Source: Desulfonema limicola (lineage in GTDB: Bacteria; Desulfobacterota; Desulfobacteria; Desulfobacterales; Desulfosalsimonadaceae). Taken from it: a stretch of 10,103 nucleotides of DNA. Position numbers and translations under genes: made by a program. Positions 1 to 7,641 of this stretch are shown in pieces; position 1 is the stretch's first letter; each line of letters starts with the position of its first letter. The notes under the pieces are model-generated. The model worked only from the letters and a program-made list of their open reading frames with translations. It was not told the DNA's origin and did no database searches. The stretch spans positions 1 through 10,103 of the forward strand of contig DYLE01000077.1 in assembly GCA_020722245.1 (NCBI GenBank), given 5' to 3'.

Positions 1-1053
1 TGGGTTCATGGCGGCAATAAGGATGAAGCTGGAGGGGTAGGTCAGGGATGAAGACGCCCGGGAGATGGTGACCCGGTGGTCTTCCAGCGGCTGGCGCAAG
101 GCCTCCAGGGCCGGTCTTCTGAATTCCGGAAGTTCATCCAGAAAAAGCACGCCGTTGTGCGCCAGGCTGATCTCCCCGGGTCTGGGGATGTTGCCGCCGC
201 CGATCATGCCGGCGTCGGAGATGGTATGATGCGGGGAGCGAAACGGCCTTTCCGTCACCAGAGCCTGATCCCTTTCAAGAAGCCCCGCCACGCTGTATAT
301 CTTTGTAGTTTCAATAGCTTCTTCGAAGCTTAAGGGAGGCATGATCCCTGAAAACCGCTGGGCCATCATGGATTTTCCCGCGCCCGGAGGCCCGATCATG
401 ATCAGGTTATGCCCGCCGCTCGCGGCGATCTCCATGGCCCGTTTCACATGCTCCTGGCCCGCCACCTCCGAAAAATCCGATTCCGTCCTGCCGGCTTTAT
501 CAAAAACCGTTTCCGGGTCAAACCGTTCCGGCAAAATTTCGATCTCACCTCGAAGAAACTCCACAGCCTCATGCAGGGTTTTCACCGGGATCACCGCTAT
601 CCCCTCCACCACCGAGGACTCCCGCCGGTTGTCATGGGGCACCAGGATCGCCTCATGCCCCGAGGACTTGGCGGCGATGGCCATGGGAAGCGATCCCTTT
701 ACGGGTTTGATACGCCCATCCAGAGACAGCTCCCCCAGCACCAGGTACCCGGCCATTTTATCCTTGGGAATAACGCCGGTTGCCGCCAGGATGCCCAGGG
801 CGATGGGGAGGTCAAAACCGGTCCCCTCCTTTTTAATATGAGCGGGCGCCAGGTTGACGGTGATCCGATCCTCCGGAAAGCTGTATCCGCAGTTGTTGAT
901 CGCGGCTTTGACCCGCTCCCTGCTTTCCTTTACAGAAGCCTCCGCAAGCCCCACGGTGGTGAACGCCGGAAGCCCGTAGGAGATGTCGACCTCCACCTCC
1001 ATCAGGTAGGCATCGATTCCGACAACGGCGCTGGTTAATACCTTGGACAGCAC
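1..1053 (-). CDS. comM: ComM/YifB-family Mg-chelatase-like AAA+ ATPase (partial, N-terminal 351 codons)
   Basis: Reading the minus strand from 1053 gives 351 uninterrupted codons that leave the window at its left edge, so the C-terminal third (family length about 500 residues) is missing. Residues 1-165 form the N-terminal Lon-protease-like (ChlI) domain, with the family signatures SYGLPAF at 25-31 and KKEGTGFDLPIALGILA at 74-90. The AAA+ domain follows: Walker A GPPGAGKS at 221-228, RPFRSPHHTIS at 269-279 and Walker B GVLFLDELPE at 301-310. In Vibrio and Haemophilus, ComM is a hexameric helicase that promotes branch migration during natural transformation; in non-competent bacteria the role is less clear. 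The start is a GTG at 1053-1051, preceded by GGAAG six bases away (minus strand 1064-1060), and it gives the N-terminus usual for the family (LSKVLTSAVVGIDAYLMEVE). Residue 37 is Ala where Pro is usual in GLPE. It is transcribed divergently from lpxC. Confidence 0.95.
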   Translation of the reverse strand, partial: MLSKVLTSAVVGIDAYLMEVEVDISYGLPAFTTVGLAEASVKESRERVKAAINNCGYSFPEDRITVNLAPAHIKKEGTGFDLPIALGILAATGVIPKDKMAGYLVLGELSLDGRIKPVKGSLPMAIAAKSSGHEAILVPHDNRRESSVVEGIAVIPVKTLHEAVEFLRGEIEILPERFDPETVFDKAGRTESDFSEVAGQEHVKRAMEIAASGGHNLIMIGPPGAGKSMMAQRFSGIMPPLSFEEAIETTKIYSVAGLLERDQALVTERPFRSPHHTISDAGMIGGGNIPRPGEISLAHNGVLFLDELPEFRRPALEALRQPLEDHRVTISRASSSLTYPSSFILIAAMNP

Positions 1054-1286
1054 TTTTTTCTTCCAGATGAGTAAAATCAGGGGTGAATCAGAACCCCCAC
1101 TGCGGTTCAAGCCGCTGAAATATAACAAAGCCTTTGTCGAAGAACAATCTATTTTAGAAATCCATTTAGAAATAAGGGGAAAATCCAGGCCATGGATTGC
1201 ATTTTAATATTTGATCGGATATATCAATAAAAAAAGATAAAATAGGATTTCAATTCAGGCCTGCTTGGGCCGAATGTTAAGGAATA
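1054..1286. other. Divergent intergenic region between comM and lpxC
   Basis: These 233 bases hold no convincing gene. The half near lpxC (about 1140-1260) is clearly richer in A and T than the flanking genes, as expected for promoters. The half near comM contains a small possible hairpin, GGGGT (1080-1084) with ACCCC (1093-1097), and a short GCGG/CCGC pair near 1102-1115; both would lie in the comM 5' leader if transcription starts further right. Near lpxC is the 8-bp palindrome GATATATC at 1218-1225. Promoters for both divergent genes are likely here, but none matches consensus well. Confidence 0.6.
1197..1225 (+). promoter_or_regulatory. Possible sigma-70-type promoter for lpxC
   Basis: TTGCAT at 1197-1202 and TATATC at 1220-1225 are separated by 17 bases and lie about 60 bases upstream of the lpxC start, in the A+T-rich part of the gap. 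The -35 matches TTGACA at only three positions and the -10 matches TATAAT at four, so this is a tentative call. Confidence 0.22.
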
Positions 1287-2201
1287 ATGATCAGAATGTA
1301 CGCTAAACAGAGGACCCTGCTTAAACCGGTTTATTTTTCAGGGGTGGGGGTGCATTCGGGCAAAAAGGTCAACCTGACGATCAAGCCCGGACCGGCGAAC
1401 CTCGGAATACAATTCCGGCGGGTCGATCTGCCGGCCCAACCCACCATAAAAGCCCATTTTAACAAGGTCGTGGATACCAGCCTGGCAACGGTCATCGGGG
1501 AGGGCGGCGTCATCGTATCGACCATCGAGCACCTGATGTCCTGTCTTGCCGGGCTTTCCGTGGACAACGCCATTGTGGAAATGGATGATTATGAGACCCC
1601 GATCATGGACGGAAGCGGCGCTGAGTTCGCCGAGGCGATCATCAAAGCCGGGATCGCTGAGCAGAATGCCCCACGCATATACTTTGTCGTCACCTCTCCC
1701 ATTGAGCTTCACGAGGATGGAAAATCCGTGGGCCTTTACCCGGCGTCCCATTTTAAAATCACCTGCACCATTGATTTTGCGCATCCGCTTATCAAAACCC
1801 AGACCTATTCCATCGACCTGACCCCGGAGCGTTTTTTAAGCGATATCTGCCGGGCAAGAACCTTCGGCTTTCTTCAAGAACTGGAGTATATGCAGTTTTA
1901 CGGCCTTGCCAAGGGCGGCTCCCTGGATAACGCGGTGATTCTTGACGACAAGGGGGTCATCAACACGGAAGGTCTGCGCTACCCCAACGAGTTCGTCCGG
2001 CATAAAATTTTGGACTGCATCGGGGATTTTTCCCTGCTCGGCATGCCGGTGCTCGGACATGCGATGCTTTACAAATCCGGCCACCAATTCAACCATAAGT
2101 TTTTAGAAAAATTTTTTGCCAGCAAATCATCATGGGAAACCCTGACGTTTGAAGGGGTTGAGCGGCTGTCCAAAGACAGACCCGAAACCGCGGCAAGGTA
2201 G
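1287..2201 (+). CDS. lpxC: UDP-3-O-acyl-N-acetylglucosamine deacetylase LpxC
   Basis: LpxC is the cytosolic zinc enzyme that removes the acetyl group from UDP-3-O-acyl-GlcNAc, the committed step of lipid A synthesis, so the organism makes an LPS-type outer membrane. The 304-residue protein has the usual length and all key residues seen in E. coli LpxC: the general base Glu81 and zinc ligand His82 in STIEHL, the RTFGF loop at 191-195, HKILDCIGD with zinc ligands His239 and Asp243 and Lys240 between them, and the SGH histidine at 266. The N-terminal QRTLLKPVYFSGVGVHSGK (8-26) is typical. The start is uncertain between ATG 1287 and ATG 1296, in the same frame: AAGGA at 1279-1283 is 3 bases from the first and 12 from the second, neither ideal. 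It heads the plus-strand block; the next gene begins 48 bases after its stop. Confidence 0.97.
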   Translation: MIRMYAKQRTLLKPVYFSGVGVHSGKKVNLTIKPGPANLGIQFRRVDLPAQPTIKAHFNKVVDTSLATVIGEGGVIVSTIEHLMSCLAGLSVDNAIVEMDDYETPIMDGSGAEFAEAIIKAGIAEQNAPRIYFVVTSPIELHEDGKSVGLYPASHFKITCTIDFAHPLIKTQTYSIDLTPERFLSDICRARTFGFLQELEYMQFYGLAKGGSLDNAVILDDKGVINTEGLRYPNEFVRHKILDCIGDFSLLGMPVLGHAMLYKSGHQFNHKFLEKFFASKSSWETLTFEGVERLSKDRPETAAR

Positions 2202-2203
2202 CC

Positions 2204-2242
2204 TGAGACGGCACCTAACGTTTGCACCCACAGGAGGTCTCA
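2204..2242 (+). promoter_or_regulatory. Possible RNA hairpin covering the ribosome-binding site of the DUF4390 gene
   Basis: TGAGAC at 2204-2209, just after the lpxC stop, is the perfect reverse complement of GTCTCA at 2237-2242. CCT at 2214-2216 can additionally pair with AGG at 2232-2234, across an internal loop. The right arm overlaps the strong AGGAGG ribosome-binding site (2232-2237) of the next gene, so folding would hide it. Six base pairs can arise by chance, and no function is shown. Confidence 0.25.
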
Positions 2243-2249
2243 ACTGAAA

Positions 2250-2816
2250 ATGAAGGTAACACAGGTGATTCAACGGTTCATCGCGCTTATATTTTTTATT
2301 TTGTTTTTTCAATCGTTTGCTTTCGCAGAGGATGCCGCAATTACGGATATCTCGGTTAAAACCGGCGCAACCGATCTTTTGCTCTCGCTGAAAATGGAGG
2401 GGGCGTTTCAGAAAAAAATGGAGGAGGCGGTCTTAAACGGGATTCCCTCCACCTTTTCGTTTTTGATAAAGCTGAAGCGGCAGAGGACCCTGTGGCTGGA
2501 CGACACCATTCGGACGCTAAAGGTAACCCATACCATCAAATACGACAGCCTCAAAAGCGAGTTTCGAATCAACCGATCCTGGGAAGGGGACAATCCCCTG
2601 ACCACCAACTGTTTTAAAGAGGCCCAAATTCTTATGTCTGAAATCAGTGGGTTGAAGATTGTTCCATTGGATCAACTGCAAAAAGGAAAGCGTTATAGAA
2701 TCAAGGCCAAGGCGGAGCTGGATAAGGACACCTTGCCGTTTTTTCTAAACTATATCTTGCTGACCTTTCTATGGGATTTTGAAACCAAATGGCGGTCGTT
2801 GTCCTTCACTTACTAA
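2250..2816 (+). CDS. DUF4390 domain-containing protein, predicted exported
   Basis: The 188-residue product resembles the DUF4390 family of unknown function, which is known mainly from deltaproteobacterial and related genomes, often next to an NtrY-like kinase as here. Residues 1-26 look like a Sec signal peptide: a short basic start, a hydrophobic stretch (about 10-22) and AFA before a likely cut at 26/27, with no lipobox cysteine. The remainder looks like a single soluble domain with alternating hydrophobic residues, consistent with beta structure (for example AITDISVKT at 30-38), and ends in an aromatic segment. It would act in the periplasm. The ATG at 2250 lies 12 bases after AGGAGG (2232-2237), which is longer than usual; a CTG at 2244 in the same frame is better spaced but is a rare start. 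Its place between lpxC and the kinase suggests it could feed signals to the kinase; this is inference. Confidence 0.85.
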   Translation: MKVTQVIQRFIALIFFILFFQSFAFAEDAAITDISVKTGATDLLLSLKMEGAFQKKMEEAVLNGIPSTFSFLIKLKRQRTLWLDDTIRTLKVTHTIKYDSLKSEFRINRSWEGDNPLTTNCFKEAQILMSEISGLKIVPLDQLQKGKRYRIKAKAELDKDTLPFFLNYILLTFLWDFETKWRSLSFTY

Positions 2817-2826
2817 TCAAAGGGTC

Positions 2827-2844
2827 ATGGAACAGCCTGAGTGA
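2827..2844 (+). other. Five-codon mini-ORF overlapping the ntrY start (GTGA)
   Basis: ATG at 2827 opens a five-codon frame (MEQPE) whose TGA stop (2842-2844) overlaps the GTG start of the kinase (2841-2843). AAGGG at 2820-2824 precedes the ATG by only 2 bases. The arrangement could help ribosomes re-initiate at the weak kinase start, but it may be chance. Confidence 0.2.
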
Positions 2845-5093
2845 AATTTAACCCCATCACACCCAACAGGTATAAAAATCCGGAAGCGGCGATTTCAAAA
2901 GAGGAGAGAAGGCGTCGCAAGCGGGAGTGGATCATCATCGCCGGGATTATTTTGCTGGCCGCCTTTCTGACCTTTCTTGTCATCAAAGGACTGCGATACG
3001 GTGGAAACATCTCTGCCTCCAATATGGTGTTGATGTTTATTCTGATCAACATCAACATGCTGCTTTTGGTGCTTCTGATTTTTCTTGTTTTCAGGAACCT
3101 GGTCAAACTCTTTTACGAGAGACGCCGAAAGGTCGAAGGAAACAGGCTCCGCACAAAGCTTGTGGTCGCGTTTATCGCCTTAACCCTTCTGCCGACCACC
3201 GTACTGTTTATTTTTTCCCTTCATTTCATCACCTCCAGCATTGAGTTCTGGTTTAAAATCCCCATCGACCAGTCCTTGCGTAACGCATTGGCGGTAGGTC
3301 GGAACATCTATAAAATGGTTGAGGAGAACAACGTTTTTCTTCTGGATAAAACAGCATACCAGATCACCAGCCGCAACCTGCTGGCGTCTGAAAACCAAAA
3401 GGAGCTGCAAAGCTACACTGAGGTGGTGCAGCGGGCATACAACGTGGACGCCGTGGAGGTGTATAACTCCGGATTCAGACGGCAGGCGTGTTTCATTGCG
3501 TCCAAAACGGAGAAACACCATATCATGCCGGTCAAGCCGGATGACCTGCGAAAGGGGATGGAGATGGAAAATGACACCTGGTGGATCTCTGAAAACATCC
3601 CGGCCGGCGAAGTGATTCGGAACATCTCCGCTGTTCCTTTTGGAGCCAAGGGGAAACAGATTCAAGGGTTTGTCGTCATCAGCATCATGCTTCCCCGCGA
3701 CCTGGCCCGCAACCTGGTGTCCATCGCGCAGGGTTACGAAGAATACCAACAGACCAAGATGCTCAAGCAGCCGGTCCGCTTGACCTATTACATCACCCTG
3801 TCGATTGTCGCGCTCCTGGTGGTGTTTTCCGCGATCTGGTTCGGCATGTACCTTTCAAAAACCATCACCGTTCCCATCATGGAGCTGGCCGAAGCCACAC
3901 ATCGGGTGGCGGGTGGGGACCTGACCTACAACATCAGCGTGGTGGCCGATGATGAAATCAAAACCCTGGTCGATTCGTTCAACAAGATGACCCGGGATCT
4001 CCGTTTCAATCGCAAGGAACTGGAGCTTTCCGCAAGAAGGCTTTATGAGAAAAACATCGAAATCGAGGAACGCCGGCGCTACATGGAGATCGTCTTGAAC
4101 AACGTCTCCACAGGGGTGATTTCTTTAGATGGCAAGGGACTTGTCACCACCATCAACGACTCGGCTGAAAAAATGCTCAACCTCAGGGCCGAAGACATCA
4201 TCAAAAAAAGCTATAAGCATATCCTCAAGGACCAGCATCGGCCTCTGGCGGATGAAATCTACGACCGGTTTTGGAACAAGAGGGAGGAGAGCCTCCTCGT
4301 CTCCTTAAACTTGACCGTGGCGGGCAAACCCAAAAGCTTCAAGGTGAACTTTAATGCCTTAAAAGATGACGCCGGCCGGCAGATCGGTCTGGTGATGGTT
4401 TTTGACGACATGACCGAGCTTGAAAAGGCCCAGCGGATGGCCGCCTGGCGGGAGGTCGCCCGGCGCATCGCCCATGAGGTGAAAAACCCCCTGACCCCGA
4501 TCTCTTTGTCCGCCCAGCGGCTTAAACGAAAGTATAAAAGCGTCATCAACGACCCGGTTTTTGAAGAATGCACCCAGACCATCATCGATCACACGGAGCT
4601 GATCCGGAACCTGGTCAATGAATTCTCCTCATTCGCCCGGTTTCCCACCGCCAACCCCGAGCCCTGCGAGCTTCCCCCCATCATTCAGGAGACGGTCGCG
4701 CTGTACAAGGAGGGGCATACCAACATTCAATTTGATGTCCATATTCCAGACGGGATTCCCATCATGAACCTGGACCGCCAGCAGATCAAACAGACCCTGA
4801 TCAACCTCATCGACAACGCCATCGCCTCGATCCGGACCAAGGGGGTGATCTCGATATCCGCTGCGCATGAGCCGTCTAATCACATTGTCCGCATGGTGGT
4901 GGCGGATAACGGCGCGGGAATCCGGGATGCGGACAAGCCGTTTGTGTTCGAACCGGACTTCAGCACGAAAAAATCCGGCATGGGCCTGGGGCTGGCCATT
5001 GTCCGAAGCATTGTATCGGACCATAACGGCAGAATCACCGTGGCGGACAATGAACCCTGCGGGGCGAAGTTTACGATCGAGCTGCCGGTTTAA
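2841..5093 (+). CDS. ntrY: NtrY-like membrane sensor histidine kinase (HAMP-PAS-HisKA-HATPase)
   Basis: The 750-residue protein has the order expected of NtrY-type kinases. Residues 1-28 are cytosolic and strongly basic. Membrane segments lie near 30-50, 62-87, 107-132 and 314-337, and the stretch between the last two (about 135-312) should be a periplasmic sensor domain. A HAMP domain spans about 338-392, a PAS domain about 412-525, and the HisKA domain follows with phospho-acceptor His545 in RRIAHEVKNPLTPI. The ATPase domain shows the N box (Asn655/Asn659), DNGAGI at 689-694, KPFVFEPDFSTK at 699-710 and GMGLGLAI at 713-720. It is expected to phosphorylate the response regulator encoded 29 bases downstream. 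The GTG start is forced: TGA directly precedes it in frame (2838-2840) and the next Met is residue 62, inside a membrane segment. The ribosome-binding site is weak. The signal sensed is unknown; the name follows architecture and does not prove a role in nitrogen control. Confidence 0.93.
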   Translation: MKFNPITPNRYKNPEAAISKEERRRRKREWIIIAGIILLAAFLTFLVIKGLRYGGNISASNMVLMFILININMLLLVLLIFLVFRNLVKLFYERRRKVEGNRLRTKLVVAFIALTLLPTTVLFIFSLHFITSSIEFWFKIPIDQSLRNALAVGRNIYKMVEENNVFLLDKTAYQITSRNLLASENQKELQSYTEVVQRAYNVDAVEVYNSGFRRQACFIASKTEKHHIMPVKPDDLRKGMEMENDTWWISENIPAGEVIRNISAVPFGAKGKQIQGFVVISIMLPRDLARNLVSIAQGYEEYQQTKMLKQPVRLTYYITLSIVALLVVFSAIWFGMYLSKTITVPIMELAEATHRVAGGDLTYNISVVADDEIKTLVDSFNKMTRDLRFNRKELELSARRLYEKNIEIEERRRYMEIVLNNVSTGVISLDGKGLVTTINDSAEKMLNLRAEDIIKKSYKHILKDQHRPLADEIYDRFWNKREESLLVSLNLTVAGKPKSFKVNFNALKDDAGRQIGLVMVFDDMTELEKAQRMAAWREVARRIAHEVKNPLTPISLSAQRLKRKYKSVINDPVFEECTQTIIDHTELIRNLVNEFSSFARFPTANPEPCELPPIIQETVALYKEGHTNIQFDVHIPDGIPIMNLDRQQIKQTLINLIDNAIASIRTKGVISISAAHEPSNHIVRMVVADNGAGIRDADKPFVFEPDFSTKKSGMGLGLAIVRSIVSDHNGRITVADNEPCGAKFTIELPV

Positions 5094-5122
5094 CCGATCT
5101 TGTAAGGAAGGAATAATACCTT

Positions 5123-6496
5123 ATGTTTCCATCCATTCTGATTATTGATGATGAGGAATCGATCCTGCGATCCTTAAGCGGCATCCTTTCCGATGAGGGA
5201 TTTGAAATCCTCACCGCCACCAACGGGTATGAGGGGTTAAAGCGTCTTGAGGTCGAATCCCCGGACCTGGTTCTGCTGGACATCTGGATGCCAGGCATCG
5301 ATGGGATCGAAACCCTCAAGGAGATTAAAAAAAATCATCCCACCACCCAGGTGATCATGGTGACCGGCCACGGCACCATTGAGACCGCTGTGAACGCCAC
5401 CAAGATCGGAGCGTACGATTTTATCGAAAAACCGATCTCCATCGACAAGGTGATCGTGGCGATCAACAACGCCTTAAACTTTCACCGGCTGGAAGAGGAA
5501 AACCGATACCTTCGTAAAAAGACGATTGAAAAAAACGCTCTTAACGGAAGCAGCGCGCCGATCCAGGAGCTTAAAAAGCAGATCAGCATTGCCGCGCCCA
5601 CGGATGCCCGCGTGCTGATCTGTGGGGAGAACGGGACCGGAAAGGAGCTGGTGGCGAAAATGGTGCACCAGTTCAGTTCCCGCTCGGCTCAGCCGTTTAT
5701 CGACATCAGCTGCGCCTCCATTTCCGAGGCGGCGATTGAAAGCGAGCTGCTGGGGCATGAAAAAGGGGCGTTTACCGGGGCCACGGCACGCAAAAAAGGA
5801 AGGCTGGAACTGGCCAACGGCGGCACCCTGTTTTTTGATGAGATCGGCGATCTGGGACTTAAAGCCCAGGCGACCCTTCTGCGCATCCTTGAGGAGAATC
5901 GGTTCCGCCGGCTGGGTGGCGGCCGGGACATCACCGTGGATGTCCGCATCATCGCCTCCACCAACAAGGATCTTCCAAGGGAAATCCGGGAGGGCCGGTT
6001 CAGGGAGGACCTGTATTTTCGGTTAAATGTCGTGCCCATTGTGGTTCCGCCGCTGCGGGAGCATGCGGAGGATATCCCGGAACTGGTCAGTGCCTTTCTG
6101 GCCAGGCTTGCCCAGAAAAACCGGGTCGTTCCCAAAAAACTGACCCCCCCCGCCCTTGAGGCGCTTGCCCGGTATCCCTGGCCGGGAAACGTCAGGGAGC
6201 TGAAAAACCTCGTGGAGCGGCTCGACATCACCATTCCTTCCGAAACCATCGACATCGTGGACATCCCTCCGCCCTACAACCCGAAATCCCAAGGGCTCAA
6301 GGCGTCGGAATTCGAGCTGTTTTCCATTGACCGCTTAAAAGATGCGCGAAAGGCCTTTGAGGAGGCGTTTATCCGCCATAAGCTTGCGCAAAACAACAAC
6401 AGCCTTTCGAAAACAGCCAGGCGGATCGGGGTGGACAAGGAGTACATCAAGCAGATCATCGAAAAATCCGAAAAACGGATATCCATACATCCATGA
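5123..6496 (+). CDS. ntrX: NtrX/NtrC-family sigma-54-dependent response regulator
   Basis: This 457-residue cytosolic protein is the likely partner of the kinase upstream. The receiver domain (1-120) has acidic residues Asp9/Asp10, phospho-acceptor Asp53 in LLDIWMPG, Thr81 and Lys103. The sigma-54-activating AAA+ domain has Walker A GENGTGKE at 168-175, the sigma-54 contact loop GAFTGA at 215-220 intact, Walker B TLFFDEIG at 235-242, the arginine-finger region GRFREDLYFRLNV at 291-303 and WPGNVREL at 353-360. A Fis-type helix-turn-helix sits at the C-terminus (about 416-450). Phosphorylation should allow it to open sigma-54 promoters. The recognition helix (VDKEYIKQIIEK) lacks the Arg often found there in this family, so its DNA target may differ. 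ATG 5123 is preceded by an AAGGAAGGA tract ending about 10 bases away. Its last four bases overlap the next gene, implying translational coupling with rsmD. Confidence 0.94.
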   Translation: MFPSILIIDDEESILRSLSGILSDEGFEILTATNGYEGLKRLEVESPDLVLLDIWMPGIDGIETLKEIKKNHPTTQVIMVTGHGTIETAVNATKIGAYDFIEKPISIDKVIVAINNALNFHRLEEENRYLRKKTIEKNALNGSSAPIQELKKQISIAAPTDARVLICGENGTGKELVAKMVHQFSSRSAQPFIDISCASISEAAIESELLGHEKGAFTGATARKKGRLELANGGTLFFDEIGDLGLKAQATLLRILEENRFRRLGGGRDITVDVRIIASTNKDLPREIREGRFREDLYFRLNVVPIVVPPLREHAEDIPELVSAFLARLAQKNRVVPKKLTPPALEALARYPWPGNVRELKNLVERLDITIPSETIDIVDIPPPYNPKSQGLKASEFELFSIDRLKDARKAFEEAFIRHKLAQNNNSLSKTARRIGVDKEYIKQIIEKSEKRISIHP

Positions 6497-7047
6497 GAGT
6501 GATTGCCGGAAAGTTTAAAGGCAAAAAGCTGACTTCGGCGCCGGGGCTGTCCACGCGGCCCACCGCCGACCGGGTTCGGGAAGCCATCTTCAGCATCTGC
6601 GCGGCAAAAATTGAAGGCGCGGTCGTTCTTGACCTGTTTGCCGGGACCGGGGCTTTCGGCATTGAGGCCTTAAGCCGGGGGGCGGCCGCGGCGGTCTTTA
6701 TCGATATTTCAGCCGCCGCGATTCAGGTGATTCAAAAAAACATCTCCGGCTGCCGGATGGAAAACCGCTGCCGGCTGATCCGATGGGATATCGTAAAAAA
6801 TTTGAACTGCATTCGCTTGGCCGAGCCCCGGTTCAACCTGGTTTTTATGGACCCGCCTTACAACAAAAACGCTGTGGCCTTTGCCTTGAAAAACTTAAAA
6901 CGCAGCGACGCCCTGGAAAAGGACGCCATCCTGATTATCGAGCATACCTTTCTTGAACCCATTCCCGGGGACCTGGATTGTTTTGTGACCTTTGACCAAC
7001 GCAAATACGGAAAAACCCTTGTCTCTTTTTTGACTTATGTGATATAA
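6493..7047 (+). CDS. rsmD: 16S rRNA (guanine(966)-N(2))-methyltransferase RsmD
   Basis: RsmD methylates N2 of G966 in 16S rRNA of the small ribosomal subunit, using S-adenosylmethionine. The 184-residue protein has the family length and hallmarks: N-terminal MRVIAGKFKGKKL, the conserved TRPTADRVREAIF at 21-33, SAM-binding motif I VLDLFAGTGAFGIEAL at 45-60, an acidic end to the next strand (Asp71) and the catalytic DPPY at 120-123. ATG 6493 overlaps the stop of ntrX as ATGA, which supports this start and suggests re-initiation by ribosomes finishing ntrX. RsmD next to coaD is a common pairing in many bacteria, whereas fusion to a two-component operon is less usual. Confidence 0.96.
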   Translation: MRVIAGKFKGKKLTSAPGLSTRPTADRVREAIFSICAAKIEGAVVLDLFAGTGAFGIEALSRGAAAAVFIDISAAAIQVIQKNISGCRMENRCRLIRWDIVKNLNCIRLAEPRFNLVFMDPPYNKNAVAFALKNLKRSDALEKDAILIIEHTFLEPIPGDLDCFVTFDQRKYGKTLVSFLTYVI

Positions 7048-7135
7048 ATTTAAAACTTTAGGTTGAGCGGGACGGTCTGTTCAGGGCGCAAATCCCATGC
7101 AGCATCGGTGTGAATGATTTCAAATGGGGGCAGTT

Positions 7136-7630
7136 ATGGAGAGAACAGCGATTTATCCCGGTTCATTTGATCCGGTGACCAACGGGCACATTGATATCAT
7201 CACCCGCGGTCTGAAGATCTTTGACAAAATCATCGTCACCATCCTTGAAAATCCGGCAAAGCAGGTTTTGTTTACCGTGCCCGAACGGATTTCGATGCTG
7301 CAAGAAGTCTTGCAAAAGTTCGAACGGGTGGAAATCGCCTCCTATGACGGGCTGTTGGTGGATTTCGCGGTTCAGCGGAACGCCCAGGCGATTTTAAGGG
7401 GAATGCGGGCGGTGTCTGATTTTGAGTATGAATTCCAGATGGCTTTGATGAATCGAAAGCTCAACCGCAACATTCAAACCGTTTTTTTGATGACCGGTCT
7501 GCGCTGGATCTTTACCAGCTCCTCCATCATCAAGGAGGCGTCTCAGTTCGGCGGGGATATTCAGAGCATGGTGCCCTCGGTGGTGTACAAACGGCTGATT
7601 GAAAAATACAACTCGAAAAAACGCAAATAG
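7136..7630 (+). CDS. coaD: Pantetheine-phosphate adenylyltransferase CoaD
   Basis: CoaD transfers AMP from ATP to 4'-phosphopantetheine, giving dephospho-CoA, the penultimate step of coenzyme A synthesis in the cytosol. From ATG 7136 the protein has 164 residues, normal for the family. It carries the nucleotidyltransferase motif YPGSFDPVTNGH at 7-18 with TNGH at 15-18, Lys42, the conserved LRGMRAVSDFEYE at 87-99 and the second ATP-binding motif SSSIIKE at 128-134. An in-frame ATG at 7124 would add MGAV. The later start is preferred because the G-run at 7126-7130 lies 5 bases upstream of it and because family members usually begin just before the YPGSFDP strand. About 88 bases separate it from rsmD, enough for its own promoter, though I see none that is convincing. 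It is the last gene of the plus-strand block and converges with pcm. Confidence 0.96.
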   Translation: MERTAIYPGSFDPVTNGHIDIITRGLKIFDKIIVTILENPAKQVLFTVPERISMLQEVLQKFERVEIASYDGLLVDFAVQRNAQAILRGMRAVSDFEYEFQMALMNRKLNRNIQTVFLMTGLRWIFTSSSIIKEASQFGGDIQSMVPSVVYKRLIEKYNSKKRK

Positions 7631-7641
7631 CGCCCAACCTC

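Noticed and set aside
76..1038. Plus-strand open frames at 76-333, 341-841 and 409-1038
   Set aside because: They lie opposite the comM frame, which has clear family motifs along its whole length; their translations show no domain.
1211..1227. TTGAT / ATCAA inverted repeat upstream of lpxC as an operator
   Set aside because: Only 5 bp per arm in an A+T-rich stretch, which is expected by chance.
2244..2246. CTG as the start of the DUF4390 gene
   Set aside because: It is better spaced from AGGAGG (6 bases) and in frame, but CTG starts are rare and the nearby ATG 2250 gives a normal signal peptide.
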